The position numbers and the translations under genes are program-made. A stretch of 64,000 nucleotides of DNA. It comes from CAYWBW01 sp964456745. Lineage in GTDB: Bacteria > Patescibacteriota > Gracilibacteria > GCA-2401425 > JAJOLG01. Shown here in pieces: positions 1 through 10,086 of this stretch (position 1 is the stretch's first letter; each line of letters starts with the position of its first letter). The notes beneath the pieces are model-generated. The model was not told the DNA's origin. It did no database searches and saw only the letters and a list, made by a program, of their open reading frames with translations. The DNA lies in assembly GCA_964456745.1 (NCBI GenBank), contig CAYWBW010000002.1, forward strand, positions 62,001 to 126,000. The letters run 5' to 3'.

Positions 1-826
1 CTACCTCACTATTTTTTAAATTTATCTTTGTAAATACTCAATCTCATAAATCAGATTTATCTATTACAACTCTTGAATCTGGTTCTGGACTTAAGTTAAA
101 CAACTTAAACATTCAATTATTTGTAAGATTTTCAATCTTAATATGTTTTAATTTATTAATATCTCCAATACTTAATACAGATGCAGATTGAATTTTCAAA
201 TTTTCAATATTAATTTTATTTGTATTATTGTTTTTAAAAGTAACATTATCAAAATGCACTCACCTCTCTCATCAAATGCTAAACTCATTATAAACTCAAC
301 CAAAAAACTCTAAACCTGATTCGAACTTTCAACCTCTTACATAAAGCTTATTAAATATTCATCAATAAACAGATACTATATCTTTATAATTTCATCATGT
401 AATCCTTAATATATTAAAATTAAGAGGATTTTCGAAATAATCATATTTTCAACCATTGATGTACAATCACTTTTCAAATGCTCATCATGTGATCGTAGAT
501 ATTTCTTTGAAAACACCTCAAGAGATAACAATTGATTCTTTAAAATTTGCTCATTCAATTGAAAAACCTTTTTTAAAAATTAACTCTTGGCCTCACTCAA
601 AGATAAAATTCTCTTTAAAAATTCAAGACTTAATAATAAATTTATCTTCAAAAATTGCATTCTTTATAAGCACCTTTCAAATTTCCTCTCAATCTATTAC
701 AACATCATTAAAAACATAATATTTATCAATTTCCTTTCAAGAAATTAAAAGTGTCACAAAATCCTTTCAGGAAATTGCAATCCATCAATCATTAAACTGT
801 TGCTCGGAAAGATATTGTTGTTGCAC
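1..826 (-). CDS. Repetitive, possibly beta-helix protein, C-terminus outside window
   Basis: The minus-strand frame is open from the window edge to a TAA at 827-829 when TGA is read as glycine. The product is built of loosely repeated units with a Gly-Gly or Gly-Lys turn followed by a short beta-prone stretch, such as ISGKDFVTL and ISGKEIDKY near the N-terminus, then many GG-x-I/V units. This resembles right-handed beta-helix or other solenoid surface proteins, but I recognise no family. No ATG is available; GTG at 826 is the first possible start, so the start is uncertain and the gene could be 5'-truncated. At least 275 codons lie in the window. Function unknown. Confidence 0.55.
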
Positions 827-1006
827 TTAAAAAAGTTAATTAATCTTTAAATTATAACATTTTTTAAGCTAAAAAACAACTTTAATAAGCTACTGATTGA
901 TAAAGCTGCTTGACACATACATCGCTTTTGTGTGATTTATAATCTTCATATTGACATAAGATTATCTTTTTGTAGTATAGGATACTATTTTTTAACAATT
1001 ATAATT

Positions 1007-1924
1007 ATGGAAAGTGTAATTATTTTAAGCATACGAGAAAAACAAAGGGAACTAGACAGTCTACAAAAAAGAATACATAATAATAATCAACATGAAATTA
1101 TACAATTTAACGAAATCGAATCAACAATAAGAAAAATTGCTGGTGAAATAAGTAAAACTCTTACTATTAGAATAATTAAAGAAGAATGAGATGTAATGGA
1201 TTGATCACCTACATTTACAGATGTTAATGTTTATTTAGATAACACTCAAATTGCATGATTTGGTACTTATTTTTCTAGTTGTGATGGACAATCGCCAAAT
1301 AAACTAGAAATAACTGAAAATGAAATTAGAAATAAGATAATTCAATGACTTAAGAGATTTGAACAAAATATTCAAAAAGAGATTGATACATTTGAACAAA
1401 AAGCAGATAATTTAATTTAAGAATTAAAAAATTTAAAACATGATAATGAACCCTAAGATAGTTAATTAGAAACTCATATTTAATTACAAAAAAAATATTG
1501 GTCATTAAATGAACAACAAATTATTTTAGTATTAAACTTAATTAAACAATGATTCTCTCTAGATAAGCTATTGCCAACAGAGTATTGATATATTGACTGA
1601 GATAATTTAAAAAACAGCTTTCCATCACTATTTGCTGATCCTCAAGCTGTTCAACAAATATTAATGTACTCTTGAGCTCTAGCTGATTTTCGACATGTGG
1701 AAAACTATTTAGGTAAATGAGCATTTTATAATTTTGCAATTAAATTGTATGATTTATGATTTTTAAATTTGTTTCCTATTTTTAATAGCAATAATGAACT
1801 TGTTAATATTAAATTTGAAAAAACCAATCAATGTATAATATTCAATGCTTATAATTTATATTTAATAAATAAAACATCTGTTCGTAATCAATATATAGAT
1901 CATTTTTATAATTTAACAAATTAA
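1007..1924 (+). pseudogene. Coiled-coil protein gene interrupted by four in-frame TAA codons
   Basis: One reading frame continues coherently for 305 codons from ATG 1007 (GTG 932 is an alternative start) to TAA 1922. It is broken by TAA at 1418, 1454, 1463 and 1481. Between and after these stops the frame still looks coding: it ends in a well-formed domain containing LADFRHVENYLGKGAFYNF, and several glycines are TGA. The N-terminal part is a charged coiled coil. No frameshift is present. At each stop glutamine (CAA) would fit the context. The simplest reading is a recently inactivated gene; translation could otherwise end at 1420 with a 137-residue product. I do not recognise the family. Confidence 0.6.
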
Positions 1925-2074
1925 ACTATTAATGTATAAATATGGATAATTAGCTATATTTCTTTTAAGAAAAGATATTAATTCTTATCAGGTATTACTA
2001 CAACTGTTTTATCCTGTATACTATAAAATTTATGCTGGTAGATTAGGGAAGAGTTCAAGTTTGAGGATACGGGG

Positions 2075-2099
2075 ATAAAATTTGCTTTGCAGATTTTAT
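2075..2099 (-). terminator. Hairpin just downstream of tRNA-Arg
   Basis: Two 11-nt arms pair fully (one G-T wobble) around a three-base loop and abut the encoded CCA end of the minus-strand tRNA. No strong T run follows, so it may act in 3' processing or as a weak terminator. Confidence 0.45.
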
Positions 2100-2175
2100 T
2101 GGTGCACCCAGCAGGATTTGAACCTACGACCTATTGGTTCGAAGCCAATTGCTCTACCAACTGAGCTATGGGTGC
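2100..2175 (-). tRNA. tRNA-Arg (anticodon TCG)
   Basis: The reverse complement folds as a complete cloverleaf: 7-bp acceptor GCACCCA/TGGGTGC, D arm with TAGCTCAGTTGGTAGAGC, five-pair anticodon stem ATTGG/CCAAT around loop CTTCGAA, and a T arm with GGTTCAAATCC. The three loop bases 34-36 are TCG, which reads CGA and CGG arginine codons. The CCA end is encoded. Its 5' end overlaps the stop region of the upstream minus-strand gene by about 10 nt, so tRNA release probably involves cutting a joint transcript. Confidence 0.95.
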
Positions 2176-4112
2176 AATGGTATAATTTTTCTAGGGGAAA
2201 TAGAAGTTGCTATGTCACTGATAATCGGCTGATCATCTCTTAAATATCATACAACACTCATTACTATTTTGACAAGACTTTGAGGCTTATTTTCATTAAT
2301 ATCTTCTGGATAATCTTCATTAGATACTATATCAAATTTTAATTCAAGAACAGAATTTGACGAAAGAAAATCTCAAACTTTTGAAAAAGAAATATTATCA
2401 ATATTTATATATTTAAATGCATCAGAAACAAGAGTAGAAAGCTCTGCATTTATTGCTGATCATCAAGACATAGAATATTTTTTAACATCTCAATTTGCTC
2501 CCATACTACCAAATGATCCCATACTTAAAAAATAAAAATCATCTCATATTACTTTTATTCAAAGTGGGTTATTTATCCTAGCAAGTTTTGACTTGGAGAT
2601 TCCTTGAAAATTTACTCATCTCGGTGCTTTTAAACTAGACTTCACGGGAGGAGCTGACTGATCTCAGGTCTCAAGCGCTATCTCTGTAGCATTTCACACG
2701 ATTGTATCAATTAAATTTATATTATTTTTTAAACATTTTTTAACTCAATCTGCTGGATCATTGCAATCTTCTGAAGGTCCAAGTCATTCATGTGGATAAA
2801 CATATAACCTTCGTATTAGATTATTTCAAGAATCACTCACAAGTAATTCACCTTTATTGTACACCTCAATACCTGTTGGATGATTAAATTGAGCACTAGT
2901 AGATAATGAAAAATCTCATGAAAATCAAGATACTCAAATCAAATCTTCATCAGCAAGTAATTCTCAAGAATTTTGATCACCATCAAAATTTATCTCCTTT
3001 TCAGCTCAAAAAATTCAAGGTCACGTTAATGCCGTACTTCTTTTTCATATTCAAGCTACTGTATATGGCTTCTTACCCTCTCTTGTTGAAGCTGGTCAGA
3101 AAGAAATTATTCGATTATTGTTTGTATCACTTAAATATAAAAGTCAATTTTCACTACTATAATCAATATCAGTAGGACTATTTAATTCAAAAGCCTTGTG
3201 GAAAGTGTCATCTTTACTTATTCAGGGTTTTCATGATCAAATATATGTTATTAATTCTTTTTTATCATAAACATCAAACATTCTAACTGCATGATTTCAT
3301 GAATCTACAATATATAAAATATTTCAAGTCATTGTAAGTCACATTGGTCTATTTAGAGAGTTTTGTCATGTTATTCAATCTGAAAATCATGCCTTTCAAG
3401 TTCTTCAAATATAATTAACTAACTTTTTATTATTATCTATAACATTGCTGCTATTAAAATCTATATCATTCAATGGCACATAGTAAATCACATGATTATA
3501 AGTATCACTGATAAGTAAAAAATTATTTGTGGTTAAATGTAATCAAGTTGGTGTATTTAATGGATTATCCTCACCTTTCCCTCAAATCAAAACTCACTCA
3601 GTTCAATCTTGTAATATAAAATTTATGCTAGAACTTCAGGGGTCTGAATATATTAAAGCAGACTCACTAGCAGACTTCTTATAAAATTCAAGATCAGCAA
3701 AAAGATTAATATCAGTTATTCAAACAAAATGATTATTTTCTCAGGGATAAAGTGGAAGCTCTCTGTTAATTAACTCTCTTGAAAATGGCTTTACTATAGT
3801 AAATAATGAAGTATTCAATTTATCACCTGAATTTTTTATTAACAGTCCGTCTAAGGTACTACTTCACTTTATTTTAATTTTTGATGATAATACTTCCAGA
3901 TCATCTGCATGATAAATATAATTTGAAACTACAGATAAAAGTGATGAAACTTCACTTCATAAATCCACATAAATTTTTCATTTATTTCACTGCTCAACTA
4001 ATCATCATACAATATTTAAAACATAAGCTGTCATAAATACTAATATTGATATTGAAGTTATTACCTCAACAAGTGTAAATGCCGAACTATTATTCTTAGT
4101 TAATTTTTTCAT
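2166..4112 (-). CDS. Type IV prepilin-like protein with NHL-type repeats
   Basis: 648 residues. The N-terminus has a short basic leader followed by AFTLVEVITSISILVF, the prepilin peptidase site and hydrophobic helix of type IV pilins and pseudopilins. Far downstream are NHL-like blade motifs, for example HPTGIEVYNKGELLVSDSG near residues 410-430 and NTPTGLHLTTNNFLLISD near 185-205. These suggest a beta-propeller displayed from a pilin-type anchor. Start ATG 4112 is preceded at once by AGGAG. The stop TAG lies inside the tRNA-Arg gene. The next gene upstream is a PilV-like prepilin, so this is probably a minor pilin or adhesin of the pilus machinery. The joined architecture is read directly; the adhesive role is inference. 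Confidence 0.75.
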
Positions 4113-4173
4113 TCTCCTATTGAATAATGTGAGATATAAACAATATTTGTTCTATGTGTAAAAAAGTTCAAAT

Positions 4174-4794
4174 CTAATATATAGTTATATTGACTAATTT
4201 AAAATCTAACGCAAACCTCTCTATTACTCATTTATTTTCCCAATAAATTACAGAATATATTTTTACAATATTAGTTTCTCAATCCTCCTTTTTTATTACT
4301 AATTTTCTATAATAATCTCGTGGAGTTTTATCATTTGCACCATACTGATTTTTTAATATTGTAATTTTTTCATAAATACAATCGTCCCAATCATCTCAAC
4401 TTTCTCATCAGCAAATTTCATTAATTGAATTAACTTCTTGACGATATTGAGATTTCTCTAAAACAAAAAATCAATGATTTTCTAATCAAATTTTCATAGT
4501 AGCTGACTGCACACCTGTAAGATCTGCTCAAGTTCAATAAATTTCTCTTAAAAATTCATTCCATCAATATTCCTTGTTCCAACTACTAGCTATATAACTA
4601 TCACGCTTATTTCTCATAAATTCCAATCATTCTTGAGCAAGATAAAGAGCTGTAACCCTATCTTCAGTAGAAAGCATTGAGGCTTTTACTTGACTACTTA
4701 TGTTGTATATTGAAACTATAGTAACAACCAACATAGACATTGCTAACATAACCTCAAGGAGTGTAAACGCTGATTTTTTTATTAATTTTTGCAT
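4174..4794 (-). CDS. PilV-like type IV prepilin
   Basis: 206 residues starting with a class III leader and SAFTLLEVMLAMSMLVV, with the conserved Glu at position 5 after the cleavage site. The rest is a globular pilin domain rich in aromatic residues, with two cysteines (ICGG and DDCIY) that could form a disulfide. The length and the ALYLAQEGLEFMRN segment after the helix are typical of PilV/minor pseudopilins. The gene precedes the pilin-NHL gene on the same strand with a 61-nt gap, so they probably form one operon. It likely acts in pilus tip assembly or DNA uptake. The family is well supported; the exact subtype is not. Confidence 0.8.
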
Positions 4795-4962
4795 AAAAAT
4801 TTTAAAGAAAATATCTGTTTTTCCGCAATATTAAAAGCTATTTAGACTATTTTCATTTTGACAATAACTAAAAATATTCTATAAAAATCTAAATTAGACT
4901 TGATAAAATATAATTAAAAAATACAATACTCTGGCTAAATTAAGTAGTAATTAAGTATTTTT

Positions 4963-5478
4963 ATGCAGAAATATGAGTTAATGATTTTAATTTGATCAAA
5001 CGATCATAATGATAAATCAGCAAAAGAAGCAGTAAAGGCTGTACAATCAGAACTAGAAGCCAAGTGATGAGAAATAACCTTCGATGAATTTTGGTGAAAA
5101 AGAAAAATAGCATATGAGATAAAACGTAACACCGAATGATATTACAATGTTTTTAACTTCAATTTTGAGAAAAAAAATATTGATAACTTTGAAGCATATC
5201 TAAATTTAAACAAGGATATTATAAGATTTTTAATTATAAAAATCGATGACGATTATAAACCATTTACAAAATTAGAATTAGAAGAAAATGAAAAATTAAG
5301 ATATAAAGAAAAACAAGAAAAAAAATGAAAGAAACGAAAGCCAAGCACTCGTCCTGAAATACAAAAAACTTCCAGGGAAGTAGTAAACGAAATTAAAAAA
5401 GCTCCACAAGAAAAATTAACAGTAAATGAAATTAAAGATTTAGACAGCAAATTAGACGAAATAGTTAAAGATATTTAA
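4963..5478 (+). CDS. rpsF: Ribosomal protein S6 with extended tail
   Basis: 171 residues. The N-terminal ~95 residues match S6: YELMILI, the helix KEAVKAVQSELEAKGGEI, then the strand with GKRKIAYEIKRNTEGYYNVF and a final DIIRFLIIKID. S6 binds 16S rRNA together with S18 on the platform of the small subunit. A Lys/Glu-rich tail of about 70 residues follows and is not part of the standard fold. The S18 gene begins 11 nt downstream. The usual ssb gene between rpsF and rpsR is missing. Confidence 0.93.
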
Positions 5479-5489
5479 ATTAAATATAT

Positions 5490-5705
5490 ATGAAATACGT
5501 AAATAATTCCAAAAAATGTTACTTTAAAACAAATTGAATACTAGATATTGACTATAAGAATATTCCAATTCTGCTTAATTTTATAGATTATTTCTGAAAA
5601 ATAAAAAAATCATACTACAATTGAACTTCTAGAAAGATGCAAGCAAGACTAGCCCAATCTGTAAAAAGAGCTAGGCACATGGGACTTATAGCTTTTGTTA
5701 GATAA
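5490..5705 (+). CDS. rpsR: Ribosomal protein S18
   Basis: 71 residues, normal S18 length. The diagnostic pattern is present: LDIDYKNIPILLNFID, then GKIKKSYYNGTSRKMQARL, and the C-terminal VKRARHMGLIAFVR. It partners with S6 on the small-subunit platform and follows rpsF at 11 nt in the same operon. The conserved glycines of NGTS and GKI are TGA codons. Confidence 0.95.
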
Positions 5706-5936
5706 TAGAAAATTTTAAATTTTGACGCTCTTTAACACCATCTTATGTTAAAAAATAAGTTGCGTTGTTAGTTTTTGAATTTTTCTAATTTTTAAAATAA
5801 ATAAATTACACATATAGAAATTTATTTTATGGTTTTATATCACAATACAATAAAAAGTACTTTTTTAAAGAATAATAAATTGAGTAAATCTTATTTTGAT
5901 TTAGAATCTAAAAAAATTGACTATAAATATAATATT

Positions 5937-6548
5937 ATGAAATTACATAAAACTAAAAAAGCCTTCACACTAATCGAGTTAATGATAGTAGTTGTTATCT
6001 TGTGAATACTTATGTCCACTGTACTTCCAAAACTTACATGAGCACAAGCTAGAGCAAGAGATACTGCTAGAATTGCAGATTTAAGTAATATTTCTGCTGC
6101 ACTTTGAGTATATTATGATGACAATGGTCAATTTCCTTCATGATGAGATTGTTTATCTGCTACATGATGAACAGCTTCAGGGATAAGTATTTATATGCAA
6201 AACTCAGTTGTACCTCAAGACCCTCAAACAACTGCAAATCAACATCTATGTTCTATAGATACATGAAGATATTATTACCACAGTCTCACAAAAGACTGAT
6301 TAGCTCACAATGCATTTGTACTTTGTGCTGACATGGAAACTTATCAAAAAGCTAATACCGATGCGTCTGATTTAGTATGAGCAACTGCATGAGATGCTCC
6401 TGATGTAGCTGACAGTGGTACTCCAGCCTGAGGTGATTGATATGAAGACGCACAAGATGATGTAGAAAAAATTTGAGACTGACCAGCAAGGCTGGTGGTG
6501 GATGATGCTGATGCATCACATACTGTTTATTGTATACTAAGACCATAA
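5937..6548 (+). CDS. Type IV major pilin-like protein, copy 1
   Basis: 203 residues. Leader MKLHKTKK precedes the prepilin motif AFTLIELMIVVVILGIL, with cleavage before Phe-equivalent alanine and Glu at +5, then a helix with QARARDTARIADL. The globular domain contains paired cysteines (DCL, HLC, VLC and a C-terminal VYCILRP) likely to form disulfides. It is the first of two tandem pilins; the next starts 4 nt downstream. The first ~55 codons are nucleotide-identical to the second copy except one base, while the exposed domains differ. It probably forms the shaft of a type IV pilus for adhesion or DNA uptake (comEC lies elsewhere in the window). Confidence 0.88.
5958..6122 (+). repeat. Near-identical pilin 5' block, copy A
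   Basis: About 165 nt encoding the conserved N-terminal helix of pilin 1. It is identical to 6574-6738 except for one base (a at 6110, g at 6726). The match ends sharply where the globular domains begin. Confidence 0.9.
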
Positions 6549-6552
6549 AAAT

Positions 6553-7200
6553 ATGAATAAAAAAAATATGAACAAAGCCTTCACACTAATCGAGTTAATG
6601 ATAGTAGTTGTTATCTTGTGAATACTTATGTCCACTGTACTTCCAAAACTTACATGAGCACAAGCTAGAGCAAGAGATACTGCTAGAATTGCAGATTTAA
6701 GTAATATTTCTGCTGCACTTTGAGTGTATTATGATGACTATTGAGAATATCCATGAACAAATACTTGAGATCAATACTGTTTATCTGAAAGCTGATGAGT
6801 TGCATCAGATATAAAAGATTACATGCAAAATTCAGTTGTGCCTCAGGATCCACAGTCATCTTCCAGTTTCAGTTTATGTTGATGAACAGAGTGAATCAAT
6901 AGCTGACATTGAAAATATTTTTACTCCCCACTTACAAAGAAAACTTTAGCAAAGAATTCATATATTCTTTGTGCAGACGTAGAAACATATCAAAAAGCAA
7001 ATGTTAATTTTCGATTAATTACAACGGCTCCAACGGCAGCACCTGTACCTGCAGTGCCAACTACCACAGTAAATGCAATAATTTGAAATGATTATGATGA
7101 TTTTGAATGAAGACTTACAAACCATCTTACTGAAGAAGCAGATAATGCTAGTGGAGACCCAACAGCATGATTCTCCATTTACTGTATACTTAGACCTTAG
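6553..7200 (+). CDS. Type IV major pilin-like protein, copy 2
   Basis: 215 residues from ATG 6553 (ATG 6568 is an alternative giving a shorter leader). It carries the same AFTLIELMIVVVILGIL helix as the preceding gene and the same overall plan: VYYDDYGEYPG, then MQNSVVPQDPQ, AYILCAD-like VETYQKAN, and a terminal IYCILRP. Between these landmarks the sequences diverge, and a Pro/Thr/Ala-rich loop (PTAAPVPAVPTTT) is unique to this copy. It is co-transcribed with copy 1 and followed by a clear terminator. It could be an alternative or additional shaft subunit. Confidence 0.88.
6574..6738 (+). repeat. Near-identical pilin 5' block, copy B
   Basis: Second copy of the 165-nt block at 5958-6122, offset by 616 nt. 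Confidence 0.9.
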
Positions 7201-7227
7201 TTTTTTGGTTAAGGATAGATAGAAAAC

Positions 7228-7254
7228 GCTTTTCTTAACTGAAAGGCATTTTTA
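7228..7254 (+). terminator. Rho-independent terminator after the pilins
   Basis: GCTTTTC (7228-7234) pairs with GAAAGGC (7241-7247) around a six-base loop and is followed by ATTTTT. It lies 27 nt after the second pilin stop. Confidence 0.7.
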
Positions 7255-7287
7255 TTATGTGATCAGACACTTAATATTTAATTAATT

Positions 7288-8037
7288 TTATATTCAAAAA
7301 AAACATTCTGAATTTTTTTGTGTTATCTCTTCTATTTCACTCAATCAAACTCATGTAATTTCTGATAATTTCAAAGCAATTTCCGGAATATTAGCAGGCT
7401 CATTTACTTTTCCTCTTACGCTTTGTGGTGCTAAAAATGGACAATCAGTTTCAAGCATTATCTTATCTAATGGAAAATCCTTAATAACATCTCTTACAGC
7501 ATCTGCTTTTGAATAAGTTATTATTCATCAAATTGAAATATATCATCACATCTTAACAACTCTAGCAGCAAAATCTTTTCATTCAGTGAAACAGTGTATG
7601 ACAAATTTTCAACTATAATCTTTTAATAAATCTAAAACTTTTTCTCATGCATTTCTGGTATGAATAATTAAAGATTTACTATATTTTTCTGCTAAACTGA
7701 TTTGTTTTATAAAAATCTTCTCTTGTTTTTTTTCTCAAGCCTTATCGTGATAAAAATCAAATCAACATTCTCAAATTCACACACATTTTGAACTTTCTAT
7801 CATACTTTCTAAATTTTCCCAATTTATACTATCCTCTCAATCAGTAGGATGAACTCATACTGTGAAATAAAGTTGATCATATTTTTCTGCTAAATTCTTT
7901 GCCTTAATTGTTGCTTCTTCGCTACATCAAATACAAATAATTTTTCAAACATTCGCTATGCGTGCATTTTCTAAAACCTCATCTAATTTTGGAGCAAGTG
8001 TTTCCCAATATATATGAGCATGAGTGTCTATGAACAT
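7288..8037 (-). CDS. tatD: TatD family metal-dependent deoxyribonuclease
   Basis: 249 residues, typical for TatD. Metal-binding motifs appear in order: DTHAH at the N-terminus, GECGFDFYH near residue 95, IIHTRNA, VIHCFTEG, and the C-terminal ETDCPFLAP. TatD hydrolases act on DNA in repair and turnover in the cytoplasm. The start ATG 8037 gives MFIDTHAH, the usual family start. The FolC-like gene lies just upstream on the same strand with a 50-nt gap, so they may be co-transcribed. Confidence 0.93.
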
Positions 8038-8087
8038 AATTTAAAAGTTAAGGATTTAAAATAAATTTAAAAATTTTATATTTTTGA

Positions 8088-9290
8088 TTAACAATCTAAA
8101 CTCGATGCGAACTCATTTCAAGTTTTTAATATATCTTTTTCAGGATAAAATATTGTTCTTAAAATTCAACACAAATGAAATGACCCTGTAACTACTAAGC
8201 TATCTCAAACAGGGATTTTATCTAAAATAAAATTAAAAGCTTTTAATGGATCTTTTATAACAATTCAAGATTTAAAAACCTTTTTAAGTTTTTCAGATGA
8301 AACAGACTTTAATCAATCATAATCATATTCTGTAATATAAATATTATCTGAAATCTTACCAAGCTTTCTTAGACACTGCCCTGTTCTAGTATCTTTTGAA
8401 GAAATTAATAAATATAAATTTCATTTAATTTTAGCGAGCTTATTACATATTTCCAATATTCTAGGCTCTGAATGTGCTCAATCAAATATAATATTTTTTC
8501 AATTTAAATCAATTTTTTCCCACCTAGCCGGCATATTGACCTTTTTTATATTTTTAAGTTTTTTGTTTAAAATAAACTCAGATATTTTTCGTGCCAAAAT
8601 TAAATTAGCTTTGTATCATGACTCATTAATAAAATCTACTTTTATATTTGTCTTTGACTGTATTAAACTTGCAAACTTTTTTTCATAAGAAAATCATGCA
8701 ATTGTATTTTTATTAAATATTTTAATTTTTTTTTCTGCAAGATCTTCTAAATTGGGTCAAAGAATTTCAAGATGATCTTTTCATATAAAAGTAATAACAC
8801 TTATTCGATCTCAACAAATCGCGTTAGTGCAATCAAATTCTCATCATAGTCAAACTTCTAAACTTAAAACATCAGCTCAATAATTTTTAGCTGCTATTAT
8901 GAAAATAAAAAATGCAGCAGAGTAATAAGTGAACTTATAATCAAAAAATTTTACAATACATATTAATTCATTTGTAGCTTTTAACAATTCATCCTCTAAA
9001 ATAAGCTTATTTCATAGCCTTATCCTTTCTGTGAAACAACTAACATGAGGTGATAAAAATGAAGCAACCTTAAGATCATGCTTTAATAATATTTCATGTA
9101 CTGCTCGAACAACTGTTCATTTTCAAGCAGTTCATCACACTATAATTCTATGCTTGGACTTCAAATAAGGATCTCATATATATTTTAATAATTTTACAGT
9201 TTGCTCAAAATTCTGCTCAACTTCATTTGGAACTTTTTCTGGTCCAATATTATTTAACCAATATTTAAATTCATTAAAAGATCTAAGCAT
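8088..9290 (-). CDS. folC: FolC-type Mur ligase (folylpolyglutamate/dihydrofolate synthase-like)
   Basis: 400 residues. The P-loop GGTAGKGTVVRAV and the following SPHVSCFTERIRL are the FolC versions of the Mur ligase ATP and folate-site motifs. Later come GLGGEFDCTNAI, FIGKDHLEILG and a C-terminal domain starting near IIFDGAHSEPRI. The enzyme adds glutamate to folates with ATP. The ATG at 9290 fits the family start; an in-frame ATG at 9413 would add a hydrophobic extension and is less likely. No other folate gene is in the window, so a role in salvaged folate retention is plausible. A FolC-like enzyme with another substrate cannot be excluded. Confidence 0.85.
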
Positions 9291-9454
9291 TCTGTATAAA
9301 AAATCAAATATTAACAGTAATCGTATTTTAATAAAATATGTAATTTTGTATATAATTTTTATAAATAAGATTATATTAATATATTCAAAACATAAAATAA
9401 ACTTTGAAAACAAATAAAAAAATATTATAGTAATGATAAATAACCTAAATCATT

Positions 9455-10078
9455 ATGCTAATATCACCATCAATACTCTCTTGTGACTTTGGAAAATTAA
9501 ATGAAGAAATTAAAACAATTGATGATCATTGTGATTTTATTCATGTAGATGTTATGGATGGTCATTTTGTCCCAAATATTACTATCTGAGCTCCAATTGT
9601 AAATTGCATCAAATCCAAAAAACCAATCGACTGTCATTTAATGATTGATAATCCTGAAAAATATATAAGTGATTTTGCAAAAGCATGAGCACAGTCAATT
9701 TCTACACATGCAGAACTCTGAGAAAATTCAGTTCTAATATGTGCAAACTATTGTAAGAAACACTCAATCAAGTATTGAGTAGTGCTAAATCCATCAACCC
9801 CTGTAGAAACAATTTGGACTTTAATTGATGAAATTGATTATTGTTTAATAATGTCTGTACATCCTTGATTTTGATGACAAACTTTTGAAACTGGAGTATT
9901 AGACAAGGTAAGAAAAATCAAAGAGAAACATCCTGAATTGTTAGTACAAATAGACTGATGAATTAATGAATCAACAGTTAAATTAGCTAAAGATGCTTGA
10001 GTTGATAACGTTGTTGCGTGATCATATATTTTTAAAGCAGAAGATAGAGTTGCAGCAATTGAGAGCTTACGGGTTTAG
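9455..10078 (+). CDS. rpe: Ribulose-phosphate 3-epimerase
   Basis: 207 residues. All family motifs are visible: SPSILSCDFG at the start, HVDVMDGHFVPN with the metal-binding His/Asp, CHLMI, MSVHPGFGGQ, and the phosphate-binding DGGI with VAGSYIF. It interconverts ribulose 5-phosphate and xylulose 5-phosphate in the non-oxidative pentose phosphate pathway. Several motif glycines are TGA. It stands alone on the plus strand between minus-strand folC and proS, the latter converging with a gap of only 8 nt. Confidence 0.96.
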
Positions 10079-10086
10079 AAGTTAAT

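Noticed and set aside
456..719. Plus-strand frame of about 87 codons
   Set aside because: The minus-strand solenoid-like protein reads through the same bases with consistent repeat units and TGA glycines.
1418..1483. TAA reassigned to glutamine genome-wide
   Set aside because: TAA ends nearly all conserved genes at the expected length (rpsR, rpe, ftsA, argS), so a general reassignment is impossible.
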